Origin: Oscillospiraceae bacterium
GTDB taxonomy: Bacteria; Bacillota; Clostridia; Oscillospirales; Ruminococcaceae
DNA: 23,033 nt
Direction: 5' to 3'
Assembly: GCA_017848075.1 (NCBI GenBank)
Contig: JAGALG010000254.1
Span: 1 to 23,033, forward strand
Under the pieces are notes generated by a model that was given only the letters and a program-made list of their open reading frames with translations, ran no database searches and was not told the origin of the DNA. Position 1 is the stretch's first letter. Each line of letters starts with the position of its first letter. Of the stretch, positions 8,000 through 15,356 are shown piece after piece. Position numbers and translations under genes: made by a program.

Positions 8000-8599
8000 A
8001 TGAATACGCTGCTTATTCCGATTTGTGTTGTATTGATGGTTCTGTTGATTGCTTTTACTCTGTCTGTGTATCTGCGCCGCAGCTCCTATTTTAAGAAGGG
8101 TCTTTGGGGTAAGAAGTCCGTTGACAGCAGTCTGAAACGCTTTGCATCCAGAAGAGGTATGACCGTTCTGTCCGATGTTACTGTCAGCGATGGCAGCGAA
8201 AGCGCTCGTTTTGACCATGTTCTGATCGGCTACTTCGGCGTACTCTTTGTTCAGTCTATTCAGGGTGCCGGTTCCTTCTGGGGAGACGGAGAGGAGGATA
8301 CGTGGGCCTTTACAGATGGTGACAGCAAGCTGCTCTTCAAGAACCCTTTGAGTGAGATGGAGGAGAAAGTCGCTGTATTCCGTCGTGTGCTCAGCAAAAA
8401 TAAGATCTACCGTGTTCCGGTGGAAAGCACTGTGGTGATCGTGACACTGGCAGAAACCCCGAAAATGTACCTGTCCAATATTGAGGATCCATCCACTCTT
8501 CTGACACAGAAAGGCTTTGCGTCCTTCCTGCAGCAGGAGAAATTTGAGCAGGACAATGGCGTTGATCCAAAAGCGATCGCGGCACTGTTTACAAAATAG
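8000..8599 (+). CDS. Membrane-anchored NERD-like domain protein, probably catalytically inactive
   Basis: This is a 199-residue protein with one N-terminal membrane helix (residues 4-25), a basic stop-transfer region (RRSSYFKK) and a cytoplasmic domain. The core FDHVLIGYFGVLFVQSIQG (71-89), followed by a Trp near 102 and FKNPLSEMEE, resembles the NERD (nuclease-related) fold. In that fold a D-H-V-x-x-G strand is followed by G-V-x-V-I-E-x-K. Here Asp72 is kept, but the position of the E-x-K pair reads Q-S-I, so the usual catalytic residues appear lost. This assignment rests on pattern memory, not a search. ATG at 8000 is chosen over TTG at 7994 because AAAGGAG (7984-7990) sits 9 nt before it. 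The gene stands alone between its promoter and a shared terminator. Confidence 0.7.
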   Translation: MNTLLIPICVVLMVLLIAFTLSVYLRRSSYFKKGLWGKKSVDSSLKRFASRRGMTVLSDVTVSDGSESARFDHVLIGYFGVLFVQSIQGAGSFWGDGEEDTWAFTDGDSKLLFKNPLSEMEEKVAVFRRVLSKNKIYRVPVESTVVIVTLAETPKMYLSNIEDPSTLLTQKGFASFLQQEKFEQDNGVDPKAIAALFTK

Positions 8600-8610
8600 T
8601 ACAAAAAAGT

Positions 8611-8641
8611 AAAACCAGCCTGTTTTCAGGCTGGTTTTGTT
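8611..8641. terminator. Bidirectional terminator between NERD-like and Sel1-repeat genes
   Basis: A perfect 12-bp stem pairs AAAACCAGCCTG (8611-8622) with CAGGCTGGTTTT (8627-8638) around a TTTT loop. T-rich sequence follows on plus. On minus the A-run upstream gives TTTTTT after the stem. It serves both convergent genes. Confidence 0.9.
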
Positions 8642-8642
8642 T

Positions 8643-10979
8643 TTATTCTTTTTCCAGTTTTCTTCGATAATCTTCTTTAGCCTGATCCCGGAGGAACTGA
8701 TGATCCAAATGATCCCGATCCGATACCTTACCCATGCTGTAGAGTTCGTCTTCGGTAAAGCCGCCGTTGCCGAACAGCATATCCATCGTGCGTTCCCGTT
8801 CATCCAGCTTGGCTTCGTATGCTCGCATTTCTCTGTCGATCTGTGCTTGCCTCATGCCGCCATCTGTATTGGATACGCTGGGATTTCTGGCAATGCTGTC
8901 CATCAGATCCAGGTAAGAGCCGATATCTTTGGCGCAATATAGACCACAAGCGCCAATATTCATCATTTCATGGAGCTTTTTGCTGTTCTTGGAACCGATA
9001 AAATCACTATCACGAATGATGTTATTCGGTGCAAGAGCACGGAAACGCGCCCACAGACAGTTGGTAGGGTAACCATTCCATGTATCCTGGTTGAAATGAT
9101 AGCCGCAGTCATGCATACGCTGCTTATTGATTTCTGCCTGTTTTTTCATATAGCTGCGGAGCTGAGGATGCTTCACATAGTGGGATGCAAAGTCATTCAA
9201 AGCGGAAATATCCCCACGGAACAGCCGGGTTGCAAAGGCGGTATCGGAGCTCATTGCGGCTAAACAGCCTTTCCGAGCTGAAGTTTTTTCCAAATCCCTG
9301 GCTTTGGCCAAACATTCTTGGTCATGTTTCTCATTGTGAAAACGATCGCCTGGAAAACTCAAGTGCGCAGAGCGCTGCATTTGGGCCAAAAACCAGGTGG
9401 CCCAAGCGGCTTCCTGCGAAGAAGGTTTTTTCTCCAGAATCTCTTGGAAGTCCTTTTCTGCATAGTTGTAATTGATACCGCTGCGATAATAATAGTAGCC
9501 TTCCATGAAAGTTGCATTTTCACTGAAGTCGATCAAGTTATTGTAACATACGGAAGTATCCCGAACAGAAGTGCCGTGAATTCCTTTTTTACTCAAAACC
9601 TCTTCAGACAGCAGATTGAGCAGAGCGAAACGCAGACCTACAGAAGAGTTTCCCAAGCGAGGCACTGTGCTCTTAACAGGCTGTTCTTCTTTTTCCAGGA
9701 TCTCCTGATAACGGTCCAGTGCGGAATCCAAGTCGCCGCCATAGAAATCTGTCAGCACACAGAGTGTCAACAGCCGAGTATCACTGTCTCGATAGGCAGA
9801 TAGACCCAGCCGATCGGCCTGCTTCCGTACTATTTTCGCTTTATCTGCCGAACCATTCAGCCAATCCGGTGTTTTATGGAGATCAATCGTGCCAGTCGGC
9901 AGAACGGAGACACCATGATCTTCTGCTGCGCCCATCAAAATCTCGATCAACCAGAAAATGACCCGAATGACCAGATAAAGAATACCCAGTACAATACAAT
10001 AAAGTACGACAATCATAAGACTGAGGAAAATGATCTGTACCAATTCCCAGAGAGATTCAAATTTGATCTCACCGACCCATAGTATTTCGTTCCATTGTAC
10101 GATGTCAAAATTCGTATATTCACCGCCAAATACGGTCTGGATCAGTTTAAAAGGCAGACCAACGCACAGATAATAAATTCGGTTGATCCAGTGGAGGATA
10201 CCGCTTTCGTGATAACCGGTGAAGATGGAGGTGAATAGGCCTGCGGTGGCTATCACCATAAATACTTTCAGAATCAGCTCAAGACCACCCTGTATCAAGT
10301 GGATGATTTTATTTTTATAGTTTCCTCTTGGTTCCTTGGAGAGGTCAATGATTTTCCATTTTTTTCGTGCTTCGCTATTGGCTGTCAGTTCTTTCTGCTC
10401 TTTCAAGGCTTTCTGCACGGTGACAGCTTCTAAAAGCTCCTTCTGGAGAGCGTTATTTTTGGAAGGAATAGGCCCCGTCCGTTCGACCTGTTCCCACTTT
10501 TGGGCCAGCTCTTCACAAACAGGAAGCCCTTCACCGCTGCGCCAGAAGTTTGGCATCATTTTGATTGCCTCTTTGTGACCATTGTGAGCCGCCAGCATGC
10601 ACCAAAAGGCTGCGTCAGTCATATTGACCGGGACACCCAATCCGGAACAGCGCTGCTCACAAAGAGCAAACTGGGCAGCTGCATTTCCTTGAACGGCTTG
10701 TTCCATATTTTTCAGATAGGCGTCTTCATAATATTGTTTTGCTGTCTTTTCCATAAATTCAAAGCGGAAGAAGTCGCCGATCTTTTGATTCATTTCTGCG
10801 TCGCCATAGTAGCCGGCGGCTGCCAACAGCCGGAAGATATCCTCACGGTTTTGGGCGATGAAAGCATCTTTTTTATATTCATGATAGAGACAGATAGCGG
10901 TATGATAGATTTGTTCCGCATCCCCGGTGCTTAGAAGCGCCGCCAGTTGATCTGTATCCATTTCTTTGATATTGGTCAT
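8643..10979 (-). CDS. Large Sel1-repeat protein with a central membrane region, function unknown
   Basis: I do not recognise a named function for this 778-residue protein. Residues about 90-140 (NAAAQFALCEQRCSGLGVPV and following, then AAHNGHKEA) read as a Sel1-like TPR-related repeat, and flanking residues 1-90 look like degenerate helical repeats. A hydrophobic middle contains about two to four membrane segments: about 228-255, possibly 265-285, and a long one at 312-349. The following 430 residues are soluble and again repeat-like, for example AEKDFQEILEKKPSSQEAA near a TPR pattern. The protein ends in a strongly charged, coiled-coil-like tail (about 715-778, with YEAKLDERERTMDMLFGN). Sel1/TPR parts usually bind proteins, so a membrane-tethered scaffold is plausible but inferred. 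ATG at 10979 has GAGAGGG about 5 nt upstream. The gene starts only 29 bases after a terminator-like hairpin, leaving little room for its own promoter. Confidence 0.85.
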   Translation of the reverse strand: MTNIKEMDTDQLAALLSTGDAEQIYHTAICLYHEYKKDAFIAQNREDIFRLLAAAGYYGDAEMNQKIGDFFRFEFMEKTAKQYYEDAYLKNMEQAVQGNAAAQFALCEQRCSGLGVPVNMTDAAFWCMLAAHNGHKEAIKMMPNFWRSGEGLPVCEELAQKWEQVERTGPIPSKNNALQKELLEAVTVQKALKEQKELTANSEARKKWKIIDLSKEPRGNYKNKIIHLIQGGLELILKVFMVIATAGLFTSIFTGYHESGILHWINRIYYLCVGLPFKLIQTVFGGEYTNFDIVQWNEILWVGEIKFESLWELVQIIFLSLMIVVLYCIVLGILYLVIRVIFWLIEILMGAAEDHGVSVLPTGTIDLHKTPDWLNGSADKAKIVRKQADRLGLSAYRDSDTRLLTLCVLTDFYGGDLDSALDRYQEILEKEEQPVKSTVPRLGNSSVGLRFALLNLLSEEVLSKKGIHGTSVRDTSVCYNNLIDFSENATFMEGYYYYRSGINYNYAEKDFQEILEKKPSSQEAAWATWFLAQMQRSAHLSFPGDRFHNEKHDQECLAKARDLEKTSARKGCLAAMSSDTAFATRLFRGDISALNDFASHYVKHPQLRSYMKKQAEINKQRMHDCGYHFNQDTWNGYPTNCLWARFRALAPNNIIRDSDFIGSKNSKKLHEMMNIGACGLYCAKDIGSYLDLMDSIARNPSVSNTDGGMRQAQIDREMRAYEAKLDERERTMDMLFGNGGFTEDELYSMGKVSDRDHLDHQFLRDQAKEDYRRKLEKE

Positions 10980-11007
10980 AGAAGCCCTCTCTTTTCCTAT
11001 AATTCAA

Positions 11008-11047
11008 AAAAGCCGCCGAACAGGATCTCTCCCGAATGGCGGCTTTT
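11008..11047 (-). terminator. Long terminator-like hairpin after the PatB-type gene
   Basis: On the minus strand, AAAAGCCGCC and GGCGGCTTTT form a 10-bp outer stem (11047-11038 with 11017-11008). A 3x3 internal loop follows, then an inner 5-bp stem (CGGGA with TCCTG) closed by a GAGA (GNRA) tetraloop. T residues follow. The inner stem has a G-U wobble on minus but an A-C mismatch on plus, supporting minus-strand use. The A-rich flank on the other side means termination of plus transcripts is also possible. Confidence 0.75.
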
Positions 11048-11090
11048 CTTTGTAAGACAGAGCCCCTTTACAGGGGAAATTCAGATGAAA

Positions 11091-12254
11091 TTATTTCTCG
11101 AAAGCAGCTTTGATCTGGTTCATAGCCTGTTCCAGCATGAATTTTGGACAGCCAATGTTCAGACGAGCATAGCCAACGCCTTCATCACCGTAAGTAGCAC
11201 CGCTGTTCATACCAACTTTTGCTTCGGTTTTCAGCTTGTTCATCAAATCTTCCTGAGACAGACCGTAAGCAGAGAAGTCCAGCCACATCAGATAGGTACC
11301 TTCTGGTACAAAGGTTTTTACTTTTGGAAGCTGAGTTTCGCAGAATTCGGTTACGAATTTTGCATTTTCATAGAGGTATTCATTCAGCTCGTCTACCCAT
11401 TTTGCACCGTAGCCGTAAGCAACTTCGGTAGCTTTGTAAGCGAAGAGGTCAACACCAACATGGAATGCGTTGTAGGAAGCGGATACTTTCTCACGCAGTT
11501 CTGGGTTCTGGATAATGAACATGGAAGATTTCAGACCAGCGATGTTGAAGGTTTTGGAAGGAGCCATTGCAACGATGGAGATCTCTTTTGCTTTTTCGGA
11601 AACAGTCAGTGCGGAGCAATGTTTGTGACCACCGTAAACGATATCAGAGTGGATCTCATCGGAGAAGAGATATACATTGTATTTTGCACAGAGATCTACC
11701 AGCTGAGACAGTTCCTCTTTGGTCCATACACGACCGATTGGGTTGTGTGGGTTGCAGAGGATCATCATTTTTACGCCGTCTTTCATTTTTTCTTCCATGT
11801 CAGCCAAGTCCATCACGCGTTTGTGACCTTCACATTTCAGGGAAGAGGTAACCAGTTCGCGGTTCAGGCCTTTGATGGTAGAAGCGAATGGGTTGTAAAC
11901 AGGGGTATTGATCAGAACTTTATCGCCTTCCTTGGTCAGAGCGTTCAGAGCGAAAGCGATTGCAGTAACAACACCTGGAACTGGAACGATTTCTTCTTTT
12001 TCGATGGTCAGGCCATTGCGTTCCTGGTTCCATTTGATGATATTTTCGCGGTAAGCAGGAGCAGATGCGGTGTAGCCGTAGGTTGGATGAGCGGCGCGTT
12101 TTTCCAGAGCTTCTCTGATTTCTGGCAGAACTTCAAAGTCCATGTCAGCGATCCACAGAGGAATGACATCAGCGCTGCCGTAGATTTTCTCTACGAAGTC
12201 CCATTTCATACATTCAGTACCTTTGCGTTCAACCAGTTTGTCAAAATTGTACAT
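11091..12254 (-). CDS. PatB/MalY-type PLP-dependent C-S lyase or aminotransferase
   Basis: This is a fold-type I PLP enzyme of the MalY/PatB branch. Its members cleave cystathionine or cysteine conjugates (beta C-S lyase), and some act as aminotransferases. The 387 residues are the family's normal length. The beginning MYNFDKLVERKGTECMKWD and the WIADMDF segment (about 34-40) are characteristic of PatB/MalY. NPHNPIGR (168-175), SDEIHSD (198-204) and the PLP-binding lysine in APSKTFNIAG (Lys234) are all present, as is a substrate-carboxylate Arg in YARLNIG near the C-terminus. ATG at 12254 has GGAGAG about 6 nt upstream. The gene stands alone, with its own candidate promoter and leader hairpin. 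Physiological candidates are methionine or cysteine metabolism or H2S release. The exact substrate cannot be fixed, so I give no gene symbol. Confidence 0.9.
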   Translation of the reverse strand: MYNFDKLVERKGTECMKWDFVEKIYGSADVIPLWIADMDFEVLPEIREALEKRAAHPTYGYTASAPAYRENIIKWNQERNGLTIEKEEIVPVPGVVTAIAFALNALTKEGDKVLINTPVYNPFASTIKGLNRELVTSSLKCEGHKRVMDLADMEEKMKDGVKMMILCNPHNPIGRVWTKEELSQLVDLCAKYNVYLFSDEIHSDIVYGGHKHCSALTVSEKAKEISIVAMAPSKTFNIAGLKSSMFIIQNPELREKVSASYNAFHVGVDLFAYKATEVAYGYGAKWVDELNEYLYENAKFVTEFCETQLPKVKTFVPEGTYLMWLDFSAYGLSQEDLMNKLKTEAKVGMNSGATYGDEGVGYARLNIGCPKFMLEQAMNQIKAAFEK

Positions 12255-12316
12255 TGTTATCTCTCCATTTTCATTATTAAATTATTTTCCTGCTCAAGGA
12301 AAAGGAGGAGAGTTTT

Positions 12317-12332
12317 CCGGCAAATAAGCCGG
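12317..12332 (-). other. Leader-RNA hairpin upstream of the PatB-type gene
   Basis: On the minus strand, CCGGC and GCCGG form a 5-bp stem with a TTATTT loop. It can be extended by GGGAG upstream pairing imperfectly with CTCTCC downstream. It lies about 60-80 bases before the start codon, inside the predicted leader. There is no T-run of terminator type, and I recognise no T-box or SAM-riboswitch core. Confidence 0.4.
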
Positions 12333-12347
12333 GCTCCCGACAAATTT

Positions 12348-12376
12348 AGCGTAGTCTATTTATGAGATGTTGTCAA
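12348..12376 (-). promoter_or_regulatory. Candidate sigma-A promoter of the PatB-type gene
   Basis: On the minus strand, a perfect TTGACA (12376-12371) is followed after 17 bases by TACGCT (12353-12348), a poor -10. The predicted leader is about 87 bases and contains the hairpin at 12317-12332. A weak -10 with a strong -35 can indicate activator dependence. Confidence 0.45.
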
Positions 12377-12449
12377 TATTCTTTTGGGAAATTTAGCAAG
12401 TTAAACAAAGTAAGAAAAGGTTTTTCAGCGAGTTTTCAAGCAGTTCCTG

Positions 12450-12478
12450 TTGACAAAAAAGGAAAAATTCATTAGAAT
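12450..12478 (+). promoter_or_regulatory. Sigma-A promoter of the copper operon
   Basis: Perfect TTGACA (12450-12455), a 17-base spacer and TAGAAT (12473-12478). Transcription would begin near 12485, inside the CsoR-like operator. This rules out the upstream in-frame ATG at 12450 as a start for copA. Confidence 0.85.
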
Positions 12479-12484
12479 GATATT

Positions 12485-12505
12485 ACACCCCCGGGGTGGG
12501 GGTAT
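12485..12505 (+). promoter_or_regulatory. CsoR-type operator
   Basis: The arms ACACCCCC (12485-12492) and GGGGGTAT (12498-12505) flank a GGGGT centre. This pseudo-palindromic GC tract with TAC/GTA-like ends is the form of known CsoR operators. It starts 7 bases after the -10, where a bound repressor would block initiation, and csoR is the last gene of the same operon. The assignment is by pattern and context. Confidence 0.75.
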
Positions 12506-12533
12506 CTATCAAAAAGTGAGGTGGTTCTGTTCC

Positions 12534-15086
12534 GTGAAACAGATTTTTGATGTGACCGGTATGACCTGTTCTGCCTGCAGCGCCCATGTGGAAAAAGCTG
12601 TAAGCAAGGTAGAGGGTGTACAGCAGGTCAATGTAAACCTGCTGCAGAATAAAATGACAGTAGAATTTGAGGCTCCTGCCGATGAGGCGACCATTATTAA
12701 AGCTGTTGTTGATGGCGGCTATGGTGCTTCTGTTCATCAGGAAAGCAGCTCTGCAGCTGCTCCTGCGGCAAAAGTGCAGCCAGTGGATGAGAGTGAGGGC
12801 ATGAAAAAGCGCCTGATTGCTTCTTTCTGCTTCCTGATCCCGCTGATGTATGTTTCCATGGGCAGCATGTTCGGTCTGCCGCAGCCATCCATTTTGGTGG
12901 GACACGAAAATATGCTGATTTTCGCTTTGACCCAGATGGTGCTGACTCTGCCGGTGCTGTATATTAACCGCAAATTCTTTGAGGTGGGTCTGAGCCGTTT
13001 GTTCCGAGGAGCACCGAATATGGACTCTCTGATTGCGATCGGTTCCGGAGCATCCTTTGTTTATAGTATGTACGCGATCTTCCGTATGGCTTATCACATG
13101 GGCCATGGCCAGATGGACTTGGCAGCGGCCTATCACATGGATCTGTACTTTGAGTCTGCAGCGATGATCCTGACCCTGATCACCGTAGGTAAATATCTGG
13201 AGAGCCGTTCTAAACGCCGCACATCCGATGCCATCACCAAGCTGATGGACCTGTCCCCAAAAACCGCTGTTGTGCTTCGCAACGGAGCAGAGCAGGAAAT
13301 TCCGGTAGAACAGGTTCTGGTGGGCGATATTATCGTTGTTCGCTCCGGCCAGAGCATCCCAGTAGATGGTGTTATTGTGGAAGGCAGCGGTGCTGTGGAT
13401 GAATCTGCCCTTACCGGTGAAAGTATCCCTGTTGAGAAAACAGTGGGTGCTGTGGTAATGGGTGCTTCCTTGAATAAGACCGGCTACTTCAAAATGGAAG
13501 CCAAAAAAGTCGGCCAGGATACTGCTTTGGCACAGATCATTCGTCTGGTGGAAGAAGCCAGCGGATCTAAGGCTCCAATCGCAAAAATGGCTGACAAGGT
13601 CAGCGGTATCTTTGTGCCGGTTGTTATGTCCATTGCAGCTTTGACGATTTTGGTATGGCTGCTGTTGGGCTATGAATTCCACCACGCATTCTCCTGCGGC
13701 ATTGCAGTTCTGGTTATTTCCTGTCCTTGTGCCTTGGGTCTGGCGACCCCGACGGCTATTATGGTTGGTACCGGCAAGGGTGCGGAAAATGGTATTCTGA
13801 TCAAATCTGCTGAGAGTCTGGAGATTGCACACGAGGTCAATACGGTTGTTCTGGATAAAACCGGAACCATTACAGAAGGTACACCAAAAGTAACCGATTG
13901 TATCGTTATGGAAGGTCAGTGTGAAGCAGACTTCCTGCAGAAGGCGGCTTCTCTGGAACATTCCTCTGAGCATCCACTGGCAGAGGCGATCGTAGCCTAT
14001 GCAGCTGAGAAGAAAGTCTCCCTGAAAGCAGTTTCCGCATTTGGAGCGGAAGCGGGACAGGGTGTTTATGGCACAGTGGAAGGTCACAAAGTACTGGCCG
14101 GTAACCGTCGCATGATGGATGCCAACGACATTGCACTGGGCGCACTGGCACAAAAGGGAGAGGAAGCGGCAGAGCTGGGCAAAACGCCACTTTACTTTGC
14201 CTGCGACGGCAAGGCTATGGGCTTGATCTGTGTGGCTGATGTGGTAAAAGCTACCTCCGCACAGGCGATCAAGGAATTTGAGAAAATGGGTATTGAAGTG
14301 ATCATGCTCACCGGCGATAATAAGAAAACCGCAGAAGCCATCTGCTCTCAGTTGGGCATCACCCGTGCGGTGGCGGAAGTGCTTCCACAGGATAAGGAGC
14401 AGGAAGTTCGCAAACTGCAGGAAGAAGGTAAGAAGGTTGCTATGGTAGGTGACGGCATTAACGATGCTCCTGCCTTGGCAAGAGCCGATGTGGGCGTTGC
14501 CATCGGTGCAGGCACCGATGTTGCCATTGAATCTGCTGATATTGTTCTGATGAAGAGTGATCTGCTGGATGCTGTTTCCGCAATCCAGCTGTCTAAAGCG
14601 GTTATCCGCAATATCAAACAGAACTTGTTCTGGGCCTTCTTCTATAATGCGATCGGTATTCCGCTGGCAGCCGGTGTGTTCTTCAGTTTTGGCCTGAAGC
14701 TGAATCCGATGTTTGGCGCAGCTGCTATGAGCCTTAGCTCCTTCTTTGTTGTGAGCAACGCTCTGCGCCTGAAACTGTTCAAACCTTCCTTTACAAAGGA
14801 AGTGATCCATAAAGACCCTCAGCCGAAAGCTGAGATCCAGACCGAAATGGTCAAAGAGGAAGAAAAGGAGACAACTGCTATGACAAAAGTAATGAAAATC
14901 GAAGGTATGATGTGCCCACACTGCTCTGGTCGCGTTGACAAAGTGCTCAACGCCATTGAAGGTGTATCTGCTGTGGTAAGTCTGGAAGAAAAATCTGCGA
15001 CCATCACTCTGTCTGCTGATGTCAGCGACGAAGTGCTGAAACAGGCCGTTATCGACGCAGGCTACGAAGTAGTCAGCCTGAGCTAA
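12534..15086 (+). CDS. copA: Copper-exporting P1B-type ATPase CopA with N- and C-terminal HMA domains
   Basis: CopA pumps Cu(I) out of the cytoplasm using ATP. The 850 residues contain, in order: an HMA metal-binding domain with GMTCSAC (Cys12, Cys15), paired membrane helices, an actuator domain (DESALTGESIPVEK), and the Cu(I)-selective membrane motif CPC (397-399). The phosphorylation motif DKTGT (441-445), SEHPLAEA in the nucleotide-binding domain, and GDGINDAP (639-646) follow. After the last membrane helices come a charged linker (EMVKEEEKETTA) and a second HMA domain with MMCPHCSGRV (Cys794, Cys797). GTG at 12534 is the start because GAGGTGG (12518-12524) lies 9 nt upstream. Earlier in-frame ATGs at 12450 and 12477 overlap the promoter. 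A C-terminal HMA is less usual than N-terminal ones and carries its own start signals (separate entry). It is regulated by the CsoR-like operator just upstream. Confidence 0.95.
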   Translation: MKQIFDVTGMTCSACSAHVEKAVSKVEGVQQVNVNLLQNKMTVEFEAPADEATIIKAVVDGGYGASVHQESSSAAAPAAKVQPVDESEGMKKRLIASFCFLIPLMYVSMGSMFGLPQPSILVGHENMLIFALTQMVLTLPVLYINRKFFEVGLSRLFRGAPNMDSLIAIGSGASFVYSMYAIFRMAYHMGHGQMDLAAAYHMDLYFESAAMILTLITVGKYLESRSKRRTSDAITKLMDLSPKTAVVLRNGAEQEIPVEQVLVGDIIVVRSGQSIPVDGVIVEGSGAVDESALTGESIPVEKTVGAVVMGASLNKTGYFKMEAKKVGQDTALAQIIRLVEEASGSKAPIAKMADKVSGIFVPVVMSIAALTILVWLLLGYEFHHAFSCGIAVLVISCPCALGLATPTAIMVGTGKGAENGILIKSAESLEIAHEVNTVVLDKTGTITEGTPKVTDCIVMEGQCEADFLQKAASLEHSSEHPLAEAIVAYAAEKKVSLKAVSAFGAEAGQGVYGTVEGHKVLAGNRRMMDANDIALGALAQKGEEAAELGKTPLYFACDGKAMGLICVADVVKATSAQAIKEFEKMGIEVIMLTGDNKKTAEAICSQLGITRAVAEVLPQDKEQEVRKLQEEGKKVAMVGDGINDAPALARADVGVAIGAGTDVAIESADIVLMKSDLLDAVSAIQLSKAVIRNIKQNLFWAFFYNAIGIPLAAGVFFSFGLKLNPMFGAAAMSLSSFFVVSNALRLKLFKPSFTKEVIHKDPQPKAEIQTEMVKEEEKETTAMTKVMKIEGMMCPHCSGRVDKVLNAIEGVSAVVSLEEKSATITLSADVSDEVLKQAVIDAGYEVVSLS
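14880..15086 (+). CDS. copZ: Possible nested copper chaperone CopZ (internal start within copA)
   Basis: An in-frame ATG at 14880 inside copA is preceded by AAAAGGAG (14863-14870) at 9 nt, a ribosome-binding site as good as any in this window. Translation from it would give a 68-residue protein starting MTKVMKIEGMMCPHCSGRV, with the copper-binding Cys pair at residues 12 and 15. That is the size and layout of free CopZ chaperones, which hand Cu(I) to CopA and to copper sensors. The sequence upstream is an acidic/charged linker, as expected if a formerly separate copZ gene was fused to copA by loss of a stop codon while its start signals stayed. The linker codons GAA/AAG/GAG can form AAGGAG by chance, so expression of the short product is inference. 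Confidence 0.5.
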   Translation: MTKVMKIEGMMCPHCSGRVDKVLNAIEGVSAVVSLEEKSATITLSADVSDEVLKQAVIDAGYEVVSLS

Positions 15087-15089
15087 GCC

Positions 15090-15353
15090 ATGAAGGCGGA
15101 TAAAGCGACCGTCAGCCGTCTGCTGAAAACAGCCAGAGGCCAGATCGATGGAATCCTGAAAATGGTGGAGGAAGACCGCTATTGTATGGAAATCAGCAAT
15201 CAGGTCATGGCAACCGAGGCGATTCTGCGCCGCTGCAATAAGGAAATTCTGAAAGCCCATATGAAAGGCTGCGTTCAGGCAGCGATCAGCAGCGAAAGCG
15301 GAGAAGAAAAAATCGACGAGCTGGTGGATTTGATCGACAAACTGACAAAATAG
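15090..15353 (+). CDS. csoR: Copper-sensing repressor CsoR
   Basis: CsoR is a small all-helical DNA-binding repressor that releases its operator on binding Cu(I). The 87 residues match the family (DUF156 group). The beginning VSRLLKTARGQIDGILKMVE is the signature helix, including the Arg-Gly-Gln. The Cu(I) ligands are present at the expected spacing: Cys32, then His57 and Cys61 in AHMKGC. This C-x24-H-x3-C arrangement separates copper sensors from RcnR or FrmR types. The start lies only 3 bases after the copA stop with no clear Shine-Dalgarno, so translational coupling to copA is likely. Being last in the operon behind a CsoR-like operator implies autoregulation. Confidence 0.93.
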   Translation: MKADKATVSRLLKTARGQIDGILKMVEEDRYCMEISNQVMATEAILRRCNKEILKAHMKGCVQAAISSESGEEKIDELVDLIDKLTK

Positions 15354-15356
15354 AAA

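Noticed and set aside
12255..12350. T-box or SAM riboswitch upstream of the PatB-type gene
   Set aside because: The T-box core (GGTGGAACCGCG-like) and the SAM-I core are not present. Only a simple hairpin is supported.
10947..12365. Plus-strand open frame opposite the PatB-type gene (about 470 codons)
   Set aside because: It has a Phe/His/Val-rich shadow composition, no ribosome-binding site, and overlaps a conserved enzyme over its full length.
12450..12533. Upstream in-frame extension of copA from ATG at 12450
   Set aside because: That ATG overlaps the -35 region and lies upstream of the predicted transcription start. The GTG at 12534 has a proper ribosome-binding site and gives a family-like N-terminus.
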